Shown: in pieces, positions 27,893 through 36,214 of the stretch
Layout: each line of letters opens with the position of its first letter
Position numbering within the stretch: position 1 is the first letter of the stretch
Assembly (NCBI GenBank): GCA_012960755.1
Contig: DUAT01000057.1
Location: 668,595-732,594, forward strand
Direction: 5' to 3'
DNA: 64,000 bases
From: Gammaproteobacteria bacterium
Lineage (GTDB): Bacteria > Pseudomonadota > Gammaproteobacteria > Pseudomonadales > Azotimanducaceae_A
The notes under the pieces: generated by a model
Database searches by the model: none
Seen by the model: only the letters and a program-made list of their open reading frames with translations
Told to the model about the DNA's origin: nothing
Made by a program: the position numbers and the translations under genes

Positions 27893-29344
27893 ATGACTAG
27901 CGTGGATTTGCTTTTACTGTCGCCCATCATCACTTTGAGCATTGTGATTCTGGTGGTGATGATGGTGATCGCCTTCGCCAGGAACCTGGCCCTGACTTGC
28001 GGGTTATCCGCGTTGGGATTGCTGCTGACCCTGGCATCAATTGTCTGGGTCAATACCAATATGGCCGCAGGCAATGTGACACCACTGATTATCGTTGATT
28101 ACTATGGCCTGGCGTTCTCCGGGCTTGTGGTCAGCGGTAGCTTCTTCATCTGTCTGATTTCGTACAGTTACAGTGCTCAAAGGGGCGAAAAACAGGACGA
28201 ATTTTTCCTGCTGCTACTGTTGGCAACCCTGGGTGGATTGGTGCTGGCCCACAGCGCTCATTTTGCAACGTTCGTCCTGGGATTGGAGTTATTAGGGATT
28301 TCAATCTACGCCCTGATTTCTTATCCCAGTCGAGGGCTCTTTAGTCTGGAAGCCGCACTGAAATACCTGATTTTGTCCGGTGTCTCCTCAGCCATCATCC
28401 TGTTTGGCATTGCCCTGCTCTACGCTGTCCTTGGCACCATGTCGTTTACTGAGATGGCAACCAACCATTACCAGGAATCAGGACTCGACCGCCTCTTTAT
28501 TCTCGTCGGGTGCGGTATGATCCTTGGTGGCCTCAGTTTTAAACTGTCACTGGCACCGTTTCATATGTGGACACCGGATGTTTATGAAGGCGCCCCGGCT
28601 CCTGTCACCGCATTTCTGGCAACTGTTTCAAAAGGTGCCATATTCGCAGTGCTGATGCGGTTCTTTATCATGGTTGATAGTTATCAGTACGAGACCATTA
28701 TCAATGGTCTGTTCTGGCTCTCCCTGATCTCAATCATTGTCGGCAACCTGCTGGCACTCATGCAGAATAGTATTAAAAGAATGTTGGCATATTCTTCTAT
28801 CGCCCAAATGGGATATTTGATGGTTGCCTTTATTGCCGCAAGCGCTATTGGCGGCAAGCAGCTCGCCATCGAAGCTTCTGCTTTTTTCCTCATTGCTTAC
28901 TTTTTGACGACTATCGGCGCCTTTGGTGTAATCACCATCATGTCCTCTGGCGATGCGGATCACGATACAGATACACTGGAAAAATATGAAGGCATGTTCT
29001 GGCAAAGGCCACTGTTGGCGAGTTTCTTCACTGCTATGCTCCTGTCGCTGGCAGGGATACCATTAACAGCCGGTTTTATCGGTAAATTCTATATCATCGC
29101 TGCTGGTGTTGGGAGCGAGCTTTGGACACTGCTTATCGCGGTAGTGGTTGGTAGCGGCATTGGTCTTTTTTATTACCTTAGAGTTATCTTTACGATGACA
29201 AAACAGTCAACAATGACAGAGATTGCCGTGCCCATCACCGGGGGATGGGCATTGGCTGCGGTAACCCTGTCTTTGCTGGTACTGGGTGTCTACCCTACCC
29301 CCGTGATTGAGTGGGTCAGCCAAATGGCGCACTCTATCTTGTAG
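27893..29344 (+). CDS. nuoN: NADH-quinone oxidoreductase subunit N
   Basis: A 483-residue antiporter-like subunit. The conserved glutamate helix is FATFVLGLELLGISIYALIS, the broken-helix region is FKLSLAPFHMWTPDVYEGAPAPVTAFLATVSKGA, and NSIKRMLAYSSIAQMGYLM matches NuoN. It completes the complex I gene set A, B, CD, E-N. No strong terminator follows, so the CBS-domain gene 58 bp downstream may be on the same transcript. Confidence 0.97.
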   Translation: MTSVDLLLLSPIITLSIVILVVMMVIAFARNLALTCGLSALGLLLTLASIVWVNTNMAAGNVTPLIIVDYYGLAFSGLVVSGSFFICLISYSYSAQRGEKQDEFFLLLLLATLGGLVLAHSAHFATFVLGLELLGISIYALISYPSRGLFSLEAALKYLILSGVSSAIILFGIALLYAVLGTMSFTEMATNHYQESGLDRLFILVGCGMILGGLSFKLSLAPFHMWTPDVYEGAPAPVTAFLATVSKGAIFAVLMRFFIMVDSYQYETIINGLFWLSLISIIVGNLLALMQNSIKRMLAYSSIAQMGYLMVAFIAASAIGGKQLAIEASAFFLIAYFLTTIGAFGVITIMSSGDADHDTDTLEKYEGMFWQRPLLASFFTAMLLSLAGIPLTAGFIGKFYIIAAGVGSELWTLLIAVVVGSGIGLFYYLRVIFTMTKQSTMTEIAVPITGGWALAAVTLSLLVLGVYPTPVIEWVSQMAHSIL

Positions 29345-29402
29345 TTACGGATAACAAACAGCACATAATAAAAAGGATCTGACAACACGATAGGAGACAA
29401 AT

Positions 29403-29834
29403 ATGTTGCAATCTGTTGAACTGAAAGACTACATGACACATGCGGTGACTGTCACAGCAGAAATGACAGTATATGAAGCGGCCCATACCATCCTGGAAAA
29501 TAAAATATCTGGCGTGGCCGTCGTCGACGATGACTATCATCTTATTGGTATGGTTTCTGAACTTGACTGCCTCAGGGTAATCCTTGACAGTGCCTACAAC
29601 GACGAGGAGTTCGGCGCCGCAACCGTGGCAGATGTCATGACCAGGGAGTGCGAAACCCAAACACCCCATGATGATATCGTCGATGTCGCTGCCTCGATGC
29701 TGGATCACAAGCACCGCCGCCGCCCCGTGATCCAGGAGGATGGTCGCCTGGTGGGCCAGGTGACCTGTCGCCAGATTCTGAAGGTCATTGGCAAAGATGG
29801 CCTGAAGGACCGGAAGAAGCTTAAGAAGCGATAG
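29403..29834 (+). CDS. Two-CBS-domain protein
   Basis: A 143-residue protein made almost entirely of a tandem CBS pair: residues about 8-65 (LKDYMTHAVTVTAEMTVYEAAHTILENKISGVAVVDDDYHLIGMVSELD) and about 78-135 (VADVMTRECETQTPHDDIVDVAASMLDHKHRRRPVI). Such Bateman modules bind adenine nucleotides, NAD or similar ligands and regulate partners. The ATG follows TAGGAGA. Its position after nuoN hints at a link to respiration or redox sensing, which is inference. The tail is very basic (DRKKLKKR). Confidence 0.85.
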   Translation: MLQSVELKDYMTHAVTVTAEMTVYEAAHTILENKISGVAVVDDDYHLIGMVSELDCLRVILDSAYNDEEFGAATVADVMTRECETQTPHDDIVDVAASMLDHKHRRRPVIQEDGRLVGQVTCRQILKVIGKDGLKDRKKLKKR

Positions 29835-29914
29835 GAAACGACTGGGTTGGTCCAAAATGGCCATTGCTCGCAAGATAGGTAGTATCCAACTCTAGTCACG
29901 GACGGTAAGAGATC

Positions 29915-30523
29915 ATGTTTGAATTCCTGTGGGCTGTATTCATCCTCGGCCTTCCGGTCGCATTCATGAGTTGGTACCTGATGTACCGCTTATACCAATC
30001 AGGACGAGTCGCTAAAGGCGCAAGCTTCGCGAGAGTCAAAAGTGCTTTCGGCAACATCAATGGCAAGAACAAGGGTAAGAACGGCGAGAAAAAAGACGGC
30101 AACAAGCCAGACGATGTCCCGGAGTTGAATTTCGCCGAGCGAAGATGGGTAAAGTTTGGCGGCGGTTTCTACGGTGTGACAGCCCTGGTGACCTGGATTA
30201 TTATCGAACACGGGGAAGGCTTGAGTTTCATAGGCAACTTTCCCGGTTTCGCAGAAATGTTCAATGATGGTATCGTCAATTTCATCATTGCCTTTCTGGT
30301 GAATCAATTCCAGAACTTTATTGCAGCACTACTCTGGCTCTTTTACTGGTTAGAAGAAGGACGCTCACTATTGATCTGGATCGGCGTGCCCTATATCGCC
30401 TACCTCGCTGGTGTTTTCGTTGCTGGCAAATCGCGGAATGAACTGGTTCAGTTGTGGAATAACCGCAGGATACCAGGCACAAAATCTTCAAAGGAGGGCT
30501 CTTTGACTGACAAAGACCATTAG
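29915..30523 (+). CDS. Uncharacterised membrane protein
   Basis: I do not recognise a family. The 202-residue product has an N-terminal membrane helix (LWAVFILGLPVAFMSWYLMY), then a strongly basic, lysine/asparagine-rich linker (residues about 48-68). Further helices follow near 85-100 (FYGVTALVTWIIIE), 120-150 (FIIAFLVNQFQNFIAALLWLFYW) and 155-172 (LIWIGVPYIAYLAGVFVAG). It ends with a polar tail. ATG start. It follows the CBS protein by 80 bp and may be cotranscribed with it. Confidence 0.7.
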   Translation: MFEFLWAVFILGLPVAFMSWYLMYRLYQSGRVAKGASFARVKSAFGNINGKNKGKNGEKKDGNKPDDVPELNFAERRWVKFGGGFYGVTALVTWIIIEHGEGLSFIGNFPGFAEMFNDGIVNFIIAFLVNQFQNFIAALLWLFYWLEEGRSLLIWIGVPYIAYLAGVFVAGKSRNELVQLWNNRRIPGTKSSKEGSLTDKDH

Positions 30524-30556
30524 GCAGATAGGAAATGTTGCGTTCCAATGGACAGG

Positions 30557-30955
30557 TTATTTGAGTAACTGAAATGGCGCATATCTCGCTGCTTTCTTAT
30601 CAAAAGTCACAGTAACCTCACAGCCGCCAGCCTGGTTGATTCTGGCCAGCAGATGATCAGGAAAATCTGCGTTTGAATGCTTGTAGTCATTCAAAGCTCG
30701 CCAAACCACGTCTGGTTCCATCACATCCAGCTGTGCGACCTGCAACAATTGTTCAATGACGTCAGTGATCTGTTCTCGAGTTTGGTTGTAATTACTCTCC
30801 AGCACCCAGGCGAGTTCGCACAATACAATTTGACCGATAAAACCAGGGTTATCGTCTGTGCAATAGCGCTCAATAAATGAAGTTGCCTGCGTAGCCTGTT
30901 TACGATCATCTTGCACCAGGTACCGTATCAACACATTTGTGTCCAGGCCGATCAA
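30557..30955 (-). CDS. PIN-domain toxin (VapC-like)
   Basis: A 132-residue PIN-fold nuclease. It has the first catalytic aspartate in GLDTNVLIRYL (D5), a conserved glutamate in VLCELAWVL, acidic residues in ADFPDHLLARI and a final aspartate in VTFDKKA. VapC toxins cleave tRNA or rRNA and are blocked by the antitoxin encoded just upstream. The start is TTG at 30955, overlapping the antitoxin stop (TTGA), the usual coupling that keeps toxin below antitoxin. Confidence 0.88.
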   Translation of the reverse strand: MIGLDTNVLIRYLVQDDRKQATQATSFIERYCTDDNPGFIGQIVLCELAWVLESNYNQTREQITDVIEQLLQVAQLDVMEPDVVWRALNDYKHSNADFPDHLLARINQAGGCEVTVTFDKKAARYAPFQLLK

Positions 30956-31191
30956 CGGCCCCCGCCTCTAGCTTTTACTGTCGCTTTCATTTGATCAATG
31001 CTCACAGGCTTGTCAGGTTTGGTGACCAGACCCTTAAGACTCTTGATGTTTCGAGTAACAGGTGAAAATTTTACAACATTGTCTTCGTCGATTAAGAAAT
31101 TGATTTTGTCACCAGTTTGCAAATCCAGTCTACGCCTGATCTCTACGGGAATTGTAATCTGCCCTTTGCCGGTAATCGTTGCTGTAGACAT
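30952..31191 (-). CDS. AbrB/MazE-fold antitoxin
   Basis: A 79-residue swapped-hairpin AbrB-type DNA-binding protein. The N-terminal half shows the canonical ATITGKGQITIPVEIRRRL and LQTGDKINFLIDEDNVV; the C-terminal half (KGLVTKPDKPVSIDQMKATV) is the toxin-binding tail. I chose ATG 31191 over the longer frame to 31251, which runs through the promoter. It should repress its own operon. Confidence 0.87.
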   Translation of the reverse strand: MSTATITGKGQITIPVEIRRRLDLQTGDKINFLIDEDNVVKFSPVTRNIKSLKGLVTKPDKPVSIDQMKATVKARGGGR

Positions 31192-31222
31192 TGTATAGCC
31201 TATTACACATAATTTACCAAAA

Positions 31223-31251
31223 AGTATATCCCTTACATATAGGTAACGCAA
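31223..31251 (-). promoter_or_regulatory. Probable promoter of the toxin-antitoxin pair
   Basis: On the minus strand TTGCGT (31251-31246) and TATACT (31228-31223) lie 17 bp apart, about 30 bp upstream of the antitoxin ATG. The spacer contains the inverted pair TTAC/GTAA, a possible autoregulatory site. Confidence 0.5.
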
Positions 31252-31316
31252 TTCCGGGAACCGAATTCGATCTTGATCGCCTGAACAGATGTGTCGGTGC
31301 GCAATCCCTCGCGAGA

Positions 31317-32390
31317 CTATATGATAGATTGCACGTTCATATGCTGCGGTTTCTGGACAGGGATGTCCGGGACAAATTGATAATTCGGATTCTCCCTCGC
31401 ATTTCGCCGAATCTCCAGCAACTCCCGCCAGGTAGCCACAAGCCCGTGTGTCACCGGTGGCAGGTCATGCGCTATTACCTTGCGCAATTTCGGCAGATTG
31501 TAAAACGGCACCGCCGGATACATATGGTGCTCCAGGTGGTATTGCATGTTCCAGTAATAAAATGCTGGCAACCATGAGCAGGTAAATGTCCGGGAATTTA
31601 GGCGAAAGTCAGTGACATCAGAATTCAGACCAAAGTGCTGTGGCACACCGCAGAGAAAACCCAGCCAACTGCAATAAAAACTCCCGAAAGTGAAAGCAAC
31701 GATCAGAAACCAGTGACCGGACAATATGAATATCAGCGCCAGGACCAGGTGACCAAGCAGGAGTGTTCGAGCCCAGTTGCGATGTCTGCGCCTCAATCGC
31801 GGTTCCGATTCCGGTAGCACATGATTGTACCAAACACCTTCAATACGCCCGTTTGCGTGGCGCCATACCTGCTTTAGTTTTTCCCGGCTAGCCAGTGGAT
31901 TCCAGGCCAAAAGGCTGGCCCAGAATGTCCAGCGCCTGAAACTGAACTTGATAGGTAACTGCACTTCACCATCATATTTTTCATTACAGGTTGTCTGGTG
32001 ATGCCTGGCGTGACTTTGCTGGTACCACAGGTAGTCAGACCAGCTGATAAACGCATAAACCTTCTCGAAGAATTCATTCAGGGCTCTCGACTTAAACACG
32101 GTTCGATGCTGCAATTCGTGAATAGCAATCAAGCCGGTGAATGGGCCCATTGTGCCGTGGACAAACAAGGCGACCAGCAGGAGGGGTAGCGACCAGTACC
32201 AGTTTTCTATGCTGACTGCCTGGAAAACGAAATACGTTAACACGCCTGTCGTAAAAAAGACCCCAAGATGGGAACCTGTTTGTAGCCAGCCGCGAAAATC
32301 ATTCCTTTGCATAAGCTCAGACAACACTACTTTATCAATTGGACTGCGATACCAATCGATTTTTGCTTCAACGTCAAACGTGCGGCTCAT
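31317..32390 (-). CDS. Fatty acid desaturase
   Basis: A 357-residue integral membrane di-iron desaturase. The three histidine boxes are HELQH near residue 100, HARHH about 35 residues later, and HLEHH near residue 300, with hydrophobic hairpins between them. I chose ATG 32390 (MSRTFDVEAK); the longer frame overlaps the phyH gene. It follows the PhyH-type oxygenase by 37 bp and is probably cotranscribed. Substrate might be a fatty acyl lipid, carotenoid or sterol side chain. Confidence 0.88.
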   Translation of the reverse strand: MSRTFDVEAKIDWYRSPIDKVVLSELMQRNDFRGWLQTGSHLGVFFTTGVLTYFVFQAVSIENWYWSLPLLLVALFVHGTMGPFTGLIAIHELQHRTVFKSRALNEFFEKVYAFISWSDYLWYQQSHARHHQTTCNEKYDGEVQLPIKFSFRRWTFWASLLAWNPLASREKLKQVWRHANGRIEGVWYNHVLPESEPRLRRRHRNWARTLLLGHLVLALIFILSGHWFLIVAFTFGSFYCSWLGFLCGVPQHFGLNSDVTDFRLNSRTFTCSWLPAFYYWNMQYHLEHHMYPAVPFYNLPKLRKVIAHDLPPVTHGLVATWRELLEIRRNARENPNYQFVPDIPVQKPQHMNVQSII

Positions 32391-32427
32391 TGTTCTTGGC
32401 TCAATACTGTTGACTCCCTGGCGAAGA

Positions 32428-33228
32428 TCAATCCGGCTGATCCATAATTGCCTTGTGCATGCGCTGAACCGAATCCTGCCACCGCGCCAGTTCCGCTTCA
32501 CCCATATCGATGCCGGGTGGCGCCATCTGGTCAAAGTGCTGAAAGTGATCTTGCCCCCGCACTAACATGGCGGTGTCTTTCAACTTAGTCTGGGTCACGT
32601 GGGTGGCTATAAATCGAATCACCATACCGATGCGACGATCATCACTCTTATTCGGGTCCGAACCATGCACCACCCGAACATGATGCAATGACATCTGCCC
32701 GGCTTTCAGGGGTGCCAGTACAGTGTCCTGGGGGTCGATCACCTGGGTCAATCGTTGACCGCGGGTCAGCAGATTGTCATCCGCCCAGGTTTCTTCATGA
32801 GTCAGGGACTGCATATGGCTGCCCGGTAAGAATCGCATCGGACCGGTCAGTTCACCGGCATCTGTCAATGCCAGCCAGGCAGTAACGACATCAAAGGGGA
32901 GCAAGCCCCAGTACTCACTGTCCTGATGCATCGTCACCTGCTTCATCTCAGCTGGTTCCTTGATGAACCAGTTCAGGCTCCAGATATGGAAGTTCGGCCC
33001 CAACACATCTTCTACCGCATCAAGAATACGAGCGTCGGTGACAACCTTAAACGCCCAATCGGAGATCAGATGCATGTTGGTTTTGAACCTGTCACCGTGA
33101 CGGCTTTCAAACGCTTCGAACTCTGTGCGATGAGCCTGGGTCTCCTGCTCGGTAAACACATCGATGGGCGACAGAAAGCCCTCTGCATTAAATTTCTGAA
33201 CCTGGATGGTGCTCAATGACTTCGACAT
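32428..33228 (-). CDS. Phytanoyl-CoA dioxygenase (PhyH) family protein
   Basis: A 266-residue Fe(II)/2-oxoglutarate oxygenase of the PhyH superfamily. The facial triad is visible as HQD in VTMHQDSEYW and the distal histidine in RVVHGSDPN, and the 2-oxoglutarate-binding arginine lies in RRIGMVIRF. Members hydroxylate small molecules including lipids, amino acids and natural products. ATG start preceded by GGGCGG. It lies upstream of the desaturase, suggesting joint modification of one lipid-like substrate. Confidence 0.88.
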   Translation of the reverse strand: MSKSLSTIQVQKFNAEGFLSPIDVFTEQETQAHRTEFEAFESRHGDRFKTNMHLISDWAFKVVTDARILDAVEDVLGPNFHIWSLNWFIKEPAEMKQVTMHQDSEYWGLLPFDVVTAWLALTDAGELTGPMRFLPGSHMQSLTHEETWADDNLLTRGQRLTQVIDPQDTVLAPLKAGQMSLHHVRVVHGSDPNKSDDRRIGMVIRFIATHVTQTKLKDTAMLVRGQDHFQHFDQMAPPGIDMGEAELARWQDSVQRMHKAIMDQPD

Positions 33229-33576
33229 TTGCTAGCCGCCCTTATGCTTCATCATAACAGTCATAACAGTGCCCAGCTTTATCAAGGTCTTGACCACGTG
33301 CGAATAGTTCCTCGACGGACCTGAAGGTGGCGGACAGCCGACCTATCTGCTCCACCGGTGAACCCAGAACAACCCATCACCGCAACTGGGCCACCCTGAG
33401 TTGAAATTGCAGACATTTACGCCTCCAAGACAGTTTGATATGCCGTTACTGTATATCGAACACTCGCCTTGTGGCAACGCCAGTGTTAGTCCTGCTGCAA
33501 GCCTGGCTCTAACTGCGACCGAACAAAAAAACTAAGTCACTTCGACTGGAACAGACAGTTTCACAATCGAGAGCTT
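33229..33576. other. 348-bp gap with remnant of a small minus-strand frame
   Basis: No confident gene. On the minus strand an ATG at 33416 with GGAGGCG upstream opens a 44-codon frame. In an adjacent frame a protein-like stretch (SATFRSVEELFARGQDLDK, then HCYDCYDEA) ends at TAA 33242-33244, 13 bases before the PhyH ATG. The two could be one small gene broken by a frameshift. The rest of the gap shows nothing I can name. Confidence 0.35.
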
Positions 33577-34542
33577 CTATGAGGGCAAAAAGGAATGTAC
33601 CGCGCGCATCATCTTTTCAAGATACTTACCAGAATGTTCTTGTGGCGTATCACCCATGCTGACCATGATGAGATTGTGATTGGGGACAACTATCATCACC
33701 TTACCCCGCGCACCCAGGGCTATAAAGACATTGGTTGCTGCATAGTCAAACCAGCGACCACTGCTTCCGGAACCGCTTTTGCCACCTGTTGTTCTCCAGG
33801 TACCTTGCTCGCTATTGAGCCACCACAAGTAACCGTAAGCTCCATTGGCTTCTGGATAGGTCGGCGCTAGCGCTTCTTCTACAAATTCAGTCGCCATAAC
33901 TTGTTGGCCGTTCCAGTTTCCTTTGTTGAGCCACAATAAACCGAGTCTGGCGATGTCGCGATGGGTGGACTCGATTACGGGCATAGGACCCTGGCTACCA
34001 ATTTGAATCCAACCTTTATCATTGCAGGGCCAATCAAAACTGAGTTGTAACGGCTGTTTCAAAAACTCGTCGTAAAATGCAGCCGGAGTTCGACCGCTTG
34101 CCAGCCAGATAATGCCCGTGAGGGAGTTGAGGATAAAGTTACTATTGTACTCCCACCAGCTGCCAGCGGGTTCTCGACTCGCCGTCATATTCAATAAATG
34201 GCGAATTTCAGCGTCAGCTGCTATCTCTGGATGATGTACAGGCAGCCAGTCATCAATGCGGTCATTAACATTAAGAAACCCATGCTGTTGGGCAATACCA
34301 ATCAAGCTTGCGCCAAATCCTTTGGTGATCGAAAATATCTTGTTGGTCGCCCGGGCATCCCTCTTATACTTCTCATAAACCACGACGCCATCTTTCACAA
34401 TCAATACACCATAACGTTTGTCAATAGAGAAAATTTCGTCACACGCCAGTGCCACTTTTTCAGGATCCAGGCCGTAAGCTTCCGGTGTTGAAACTTGCCA
34501 ATCATTAGCGGGAAATACAGACGCCTTTACTTTTGTATCCAT
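33577..34542 (-). CDS. Serine hydrolase of the beta-lactamase/esterase family
   Basis: A 321-residue beta-lactamase-fold protein with the catalytic S71-x-x-K74 (SITK), a tyrosine in SWWEYNSNFIL near 133, and a late GGKSGSGSSG segment in place of the KTG box. There is no signal peptide, so it is probably cytosolic. It resembles class C-like esterases and 6-aminohexanoate-dimer hydrolases rather than an antibiotic-resistance enzyme. ATG start with AAGGAAA. Followed by the crotonase gene's region upstream on the same strand, but separated by about 60 bp. Confidence 0.83.
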   Translation of the reverse strand: MDTKVKASVFPANDWQVSTPEAYGLDPEKVALACDEIFSIDKRYGVLIVKDGVVVYEKYKRDARATNKIFSITKGFGASLIGIAQQHGFLNVNDRIDDWLPVHHPEIAADAEIRHLLNMTASREPAGSWWEYNSNFILNSLTGIIWLASGRTPAAFYDEFLKQPLQLSFDWPCNDKGWIQIGSQGPMPVIESTHRDIARLGLLWLNKGNWNGQQVMATEFVEEALAPTYPEANGAYGYLWWLNSEQGTWRTTGGKSGSGSSGRWFDYAATNVFIALGARGKVMIVVPNHNLIMVSMGDTPQEHSGKYLEKMMRAVHSFLPS

Positions 34543-34601
34543 GCTGTTTCCTTATTATCTTTAAGCTCGACCTGAACAATATCAGTTGAAAGAGTCAGGA
34601 A

Positions 34602-35360
34602 TTACTTTTCACCCTTATTCTTCAGAGACTGACCTGCTTTCGCAAACTTGCCACCCATGGCGGCCTGTGTATTGATCAGGGATCCCATATTTAATGCAAC
34701 GCTCAGAGTACCCTGGCGAGTCGCACGATGGAGTCGCTTGGTTTGACCGATTGCCACTTTGTCGCGGCTGAGAATGGTACCAATAAATGACTCAGTTTCT
34801 CGCTCCAGGGCTGCTGCATCTTCAACCAGACGGTTGATCAAACCCATAGCATAGAGTCGTTCAGCTGTGACCGTTTCTCCCAGAACAGCCAACTCCAACG
34901 CCAACCGCGGACCGACAAGCTTACTCAATACCGGTGTATTGATAGCAGCGGGGAAACTGTGCCTCATCTCTGAGACTTGAAATCTTGCGCTTTGATCAGC
35001 CAGAACAAAATCACAACCCATGGCAAGGGTAAAACCCCCTGCATAGGCATAACCACGCACCACCGACACCGACGGTAAGTCGCATTCATCAAGCAAGCGG
35101 AAGATATCAGACCAGAGATCATCACCACCGATGATATCATCAACCGGTGATTCACTCTTAACATCACGTAAATCCCGCCCGGCACAGAAATGCTCACCGG
35201 CGCCACAGATAACCAGACAGCGGCAGTTAGCCTCGGTCAATGCCTCGACAATATTCTGGTGTAGTTGTACCACCATCTCGCTGTTAAACGCGTTGCGCCT
35301 TTCCGGTCTATTCAACTGCAACCGTGTGACACCATCTTGCTTTTCCACAGAAATGTTCAT
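34602..35360 (-). CDS. Enoyl-CoA hydratase/isomerase (crotonase) family protein
   Basis: A 252-residue crotonase-fold protein. It has the oxyanion-hole segments EHFCAGRDLRD and GYAYAGGFTLAMGCDF. The region where hydratases carry their two catalytic glutamates reads SEMRHSFPAAINTPVLS, so standard hydratase activity is doubtful and another crotonase reaction is possible. I chose ATG 35360 with GAGGA upstream rather than the frame start at 35387. Upstream of and on the same strand as the serine hydrolase gene. Confidence 0.85.
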   Translation of the reverse strand: MNISVEKQDGVTRLQLNRPERRNAFNSEMVVQLHQNIVEALTEANCRCLVICGAGEHFCAGRDLRDVKSESPVDDIIGGDDLWSDIFRLLDECDLPSVSVVRGYAYAGGFTLAMGCDFVLADQSARFQVSEMRHSFPAAINTPVLSKLVGPRLALELAVLGETVTAERLYAMGLINRLVEDAAALERETESFIGTILSRDKVAIGQTKRLHRATRQGTLSVALNMGSLINTQAAMGGKFAKAGQSLKNKGEK

Positions 35361-35456
35361 GCAAAGTCCTCGTTGAACATCGCTCAATCCAGACCCAATG
35401 ATAGCGTTGATGCATAGTGTTACGAAACATAAGTATCCGGCAGACTGGGTTCATGC

Positions 35457-35520
35457 TGGGGTCGGAGTTTAGTTACTGGGTAAATTCGGCTGTTTACTCC
35501 AGCACTTTACTCCGATCCCA
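35457..35520. repeat. REP/RAYT-like palindromic element
   Basis: TGGGGTCGGAGT (35457-35468) and ACTCCGATCCCA (35509-35520) form a nearly perfect 12-bp inverted repeat, with inner complementary segments (GGGTAAA and TTTACTC) allowing a long stem. The TGGGGTC-GAGT ends resemble the palindromes mobilised by REP-associated tyrosine transposases. No transposase lies in the window. Confidence 0.55.
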
Positions 35521-35646
35521 TTAACCAAAAGCGATAAGAAGAGACGGTACTTAGAAGAAAAACGCATATCAGTAGCGGCATATAGGCTTTGCGATTCGCC
35601 TAAAGGGGTGCAAACTGTTGTAGACATTCTTGAATGAGGTCTCAAC

Positions 35647-36102
35647 ATGTTACGTATTAAGAATCTGCTCCAAGGTAAGGGTAGAAATGTCTGGTCTGTT
35701 GGCCCCGCACACTCGGTTTACCAGGCTATCGAGATGATGGCATTAAAAGGCGTTGGCGCACTTACAGTGCTCAACGACAACGGTGAGCTCATCGGCATCA
35801 TCTCCGAGAGAGACTATGCCAGAAAAGTCATCCTGCAAGGCAAGTCCTCCAAAGACACCCAGGTATCTGAAATTATGACCCGGGAGGTCATCACCATTAC
35901 AGAAGACGTGAAAGTTAACGAATGCATGACACTGATGACAAATAAACGCATTCGACATTTGCCGGTAAAGGAAGGCGCACAGGTAATCGGCATGATTTCT
36001 GTCGGCGACCTGGTGAAGTCAATTATTTCCGAGCAGGATTTCAAGATCGAACAGCTGGAACGATACGTGCGGGGTGAAGAGGCTGGAGTTCGTACGGATT
36101 AG
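35647..36102 (+). CDS. CBS-domain protein
   Basis: A 151-residue tandem-CBS protein. The first domain covers residues about 15-65 (VYQAIEMMALKGVGALTVLNDNGELIGIISERDYARKVI) and the second about 78-135 (VSEIMTREVITITEDVKVNECMTLMTNKRIRHLPVKEG, GMISVGDLVK). It is the common stand-alone Bateman type predicted to sense adenine nucleotides or NADH. The ATG is preceded by GAGGTCTCAAC. Monocistronic by appearance and convergent with the S9 peptidase. Confidence 0.88.
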   Translation: MLRIKNLLQGKGRNVWSVGPAHSVYQAIEMMALKGVGALTVLNDNGELIGIISERDYARKVILQGKSSKDTQVSEIMTREVITITEDVKVNECMTLMTNKRIRHLPVKEGAQVIGMISVGDLVKSIISEQDFKIEQLERYVRGEEAGVRTD

Positions 36103-36214
36103 GAGGCCCCCAATGCTCTGGAAGGTGCGTGCCTTTCGGGTCAAGCTACCAACACTATTGTCCTAAGTAAATTCCTCACGATTCTGAGGGTAGTACTGTG
36201 ATTCAAGAAATTTC

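Noticed and set aside
33577..34542. Beta-lactamase fold as an antibiotic-resistance gene
   Set aside because: No signal peptide and no KTG box; the pattern matches esterase-like members.
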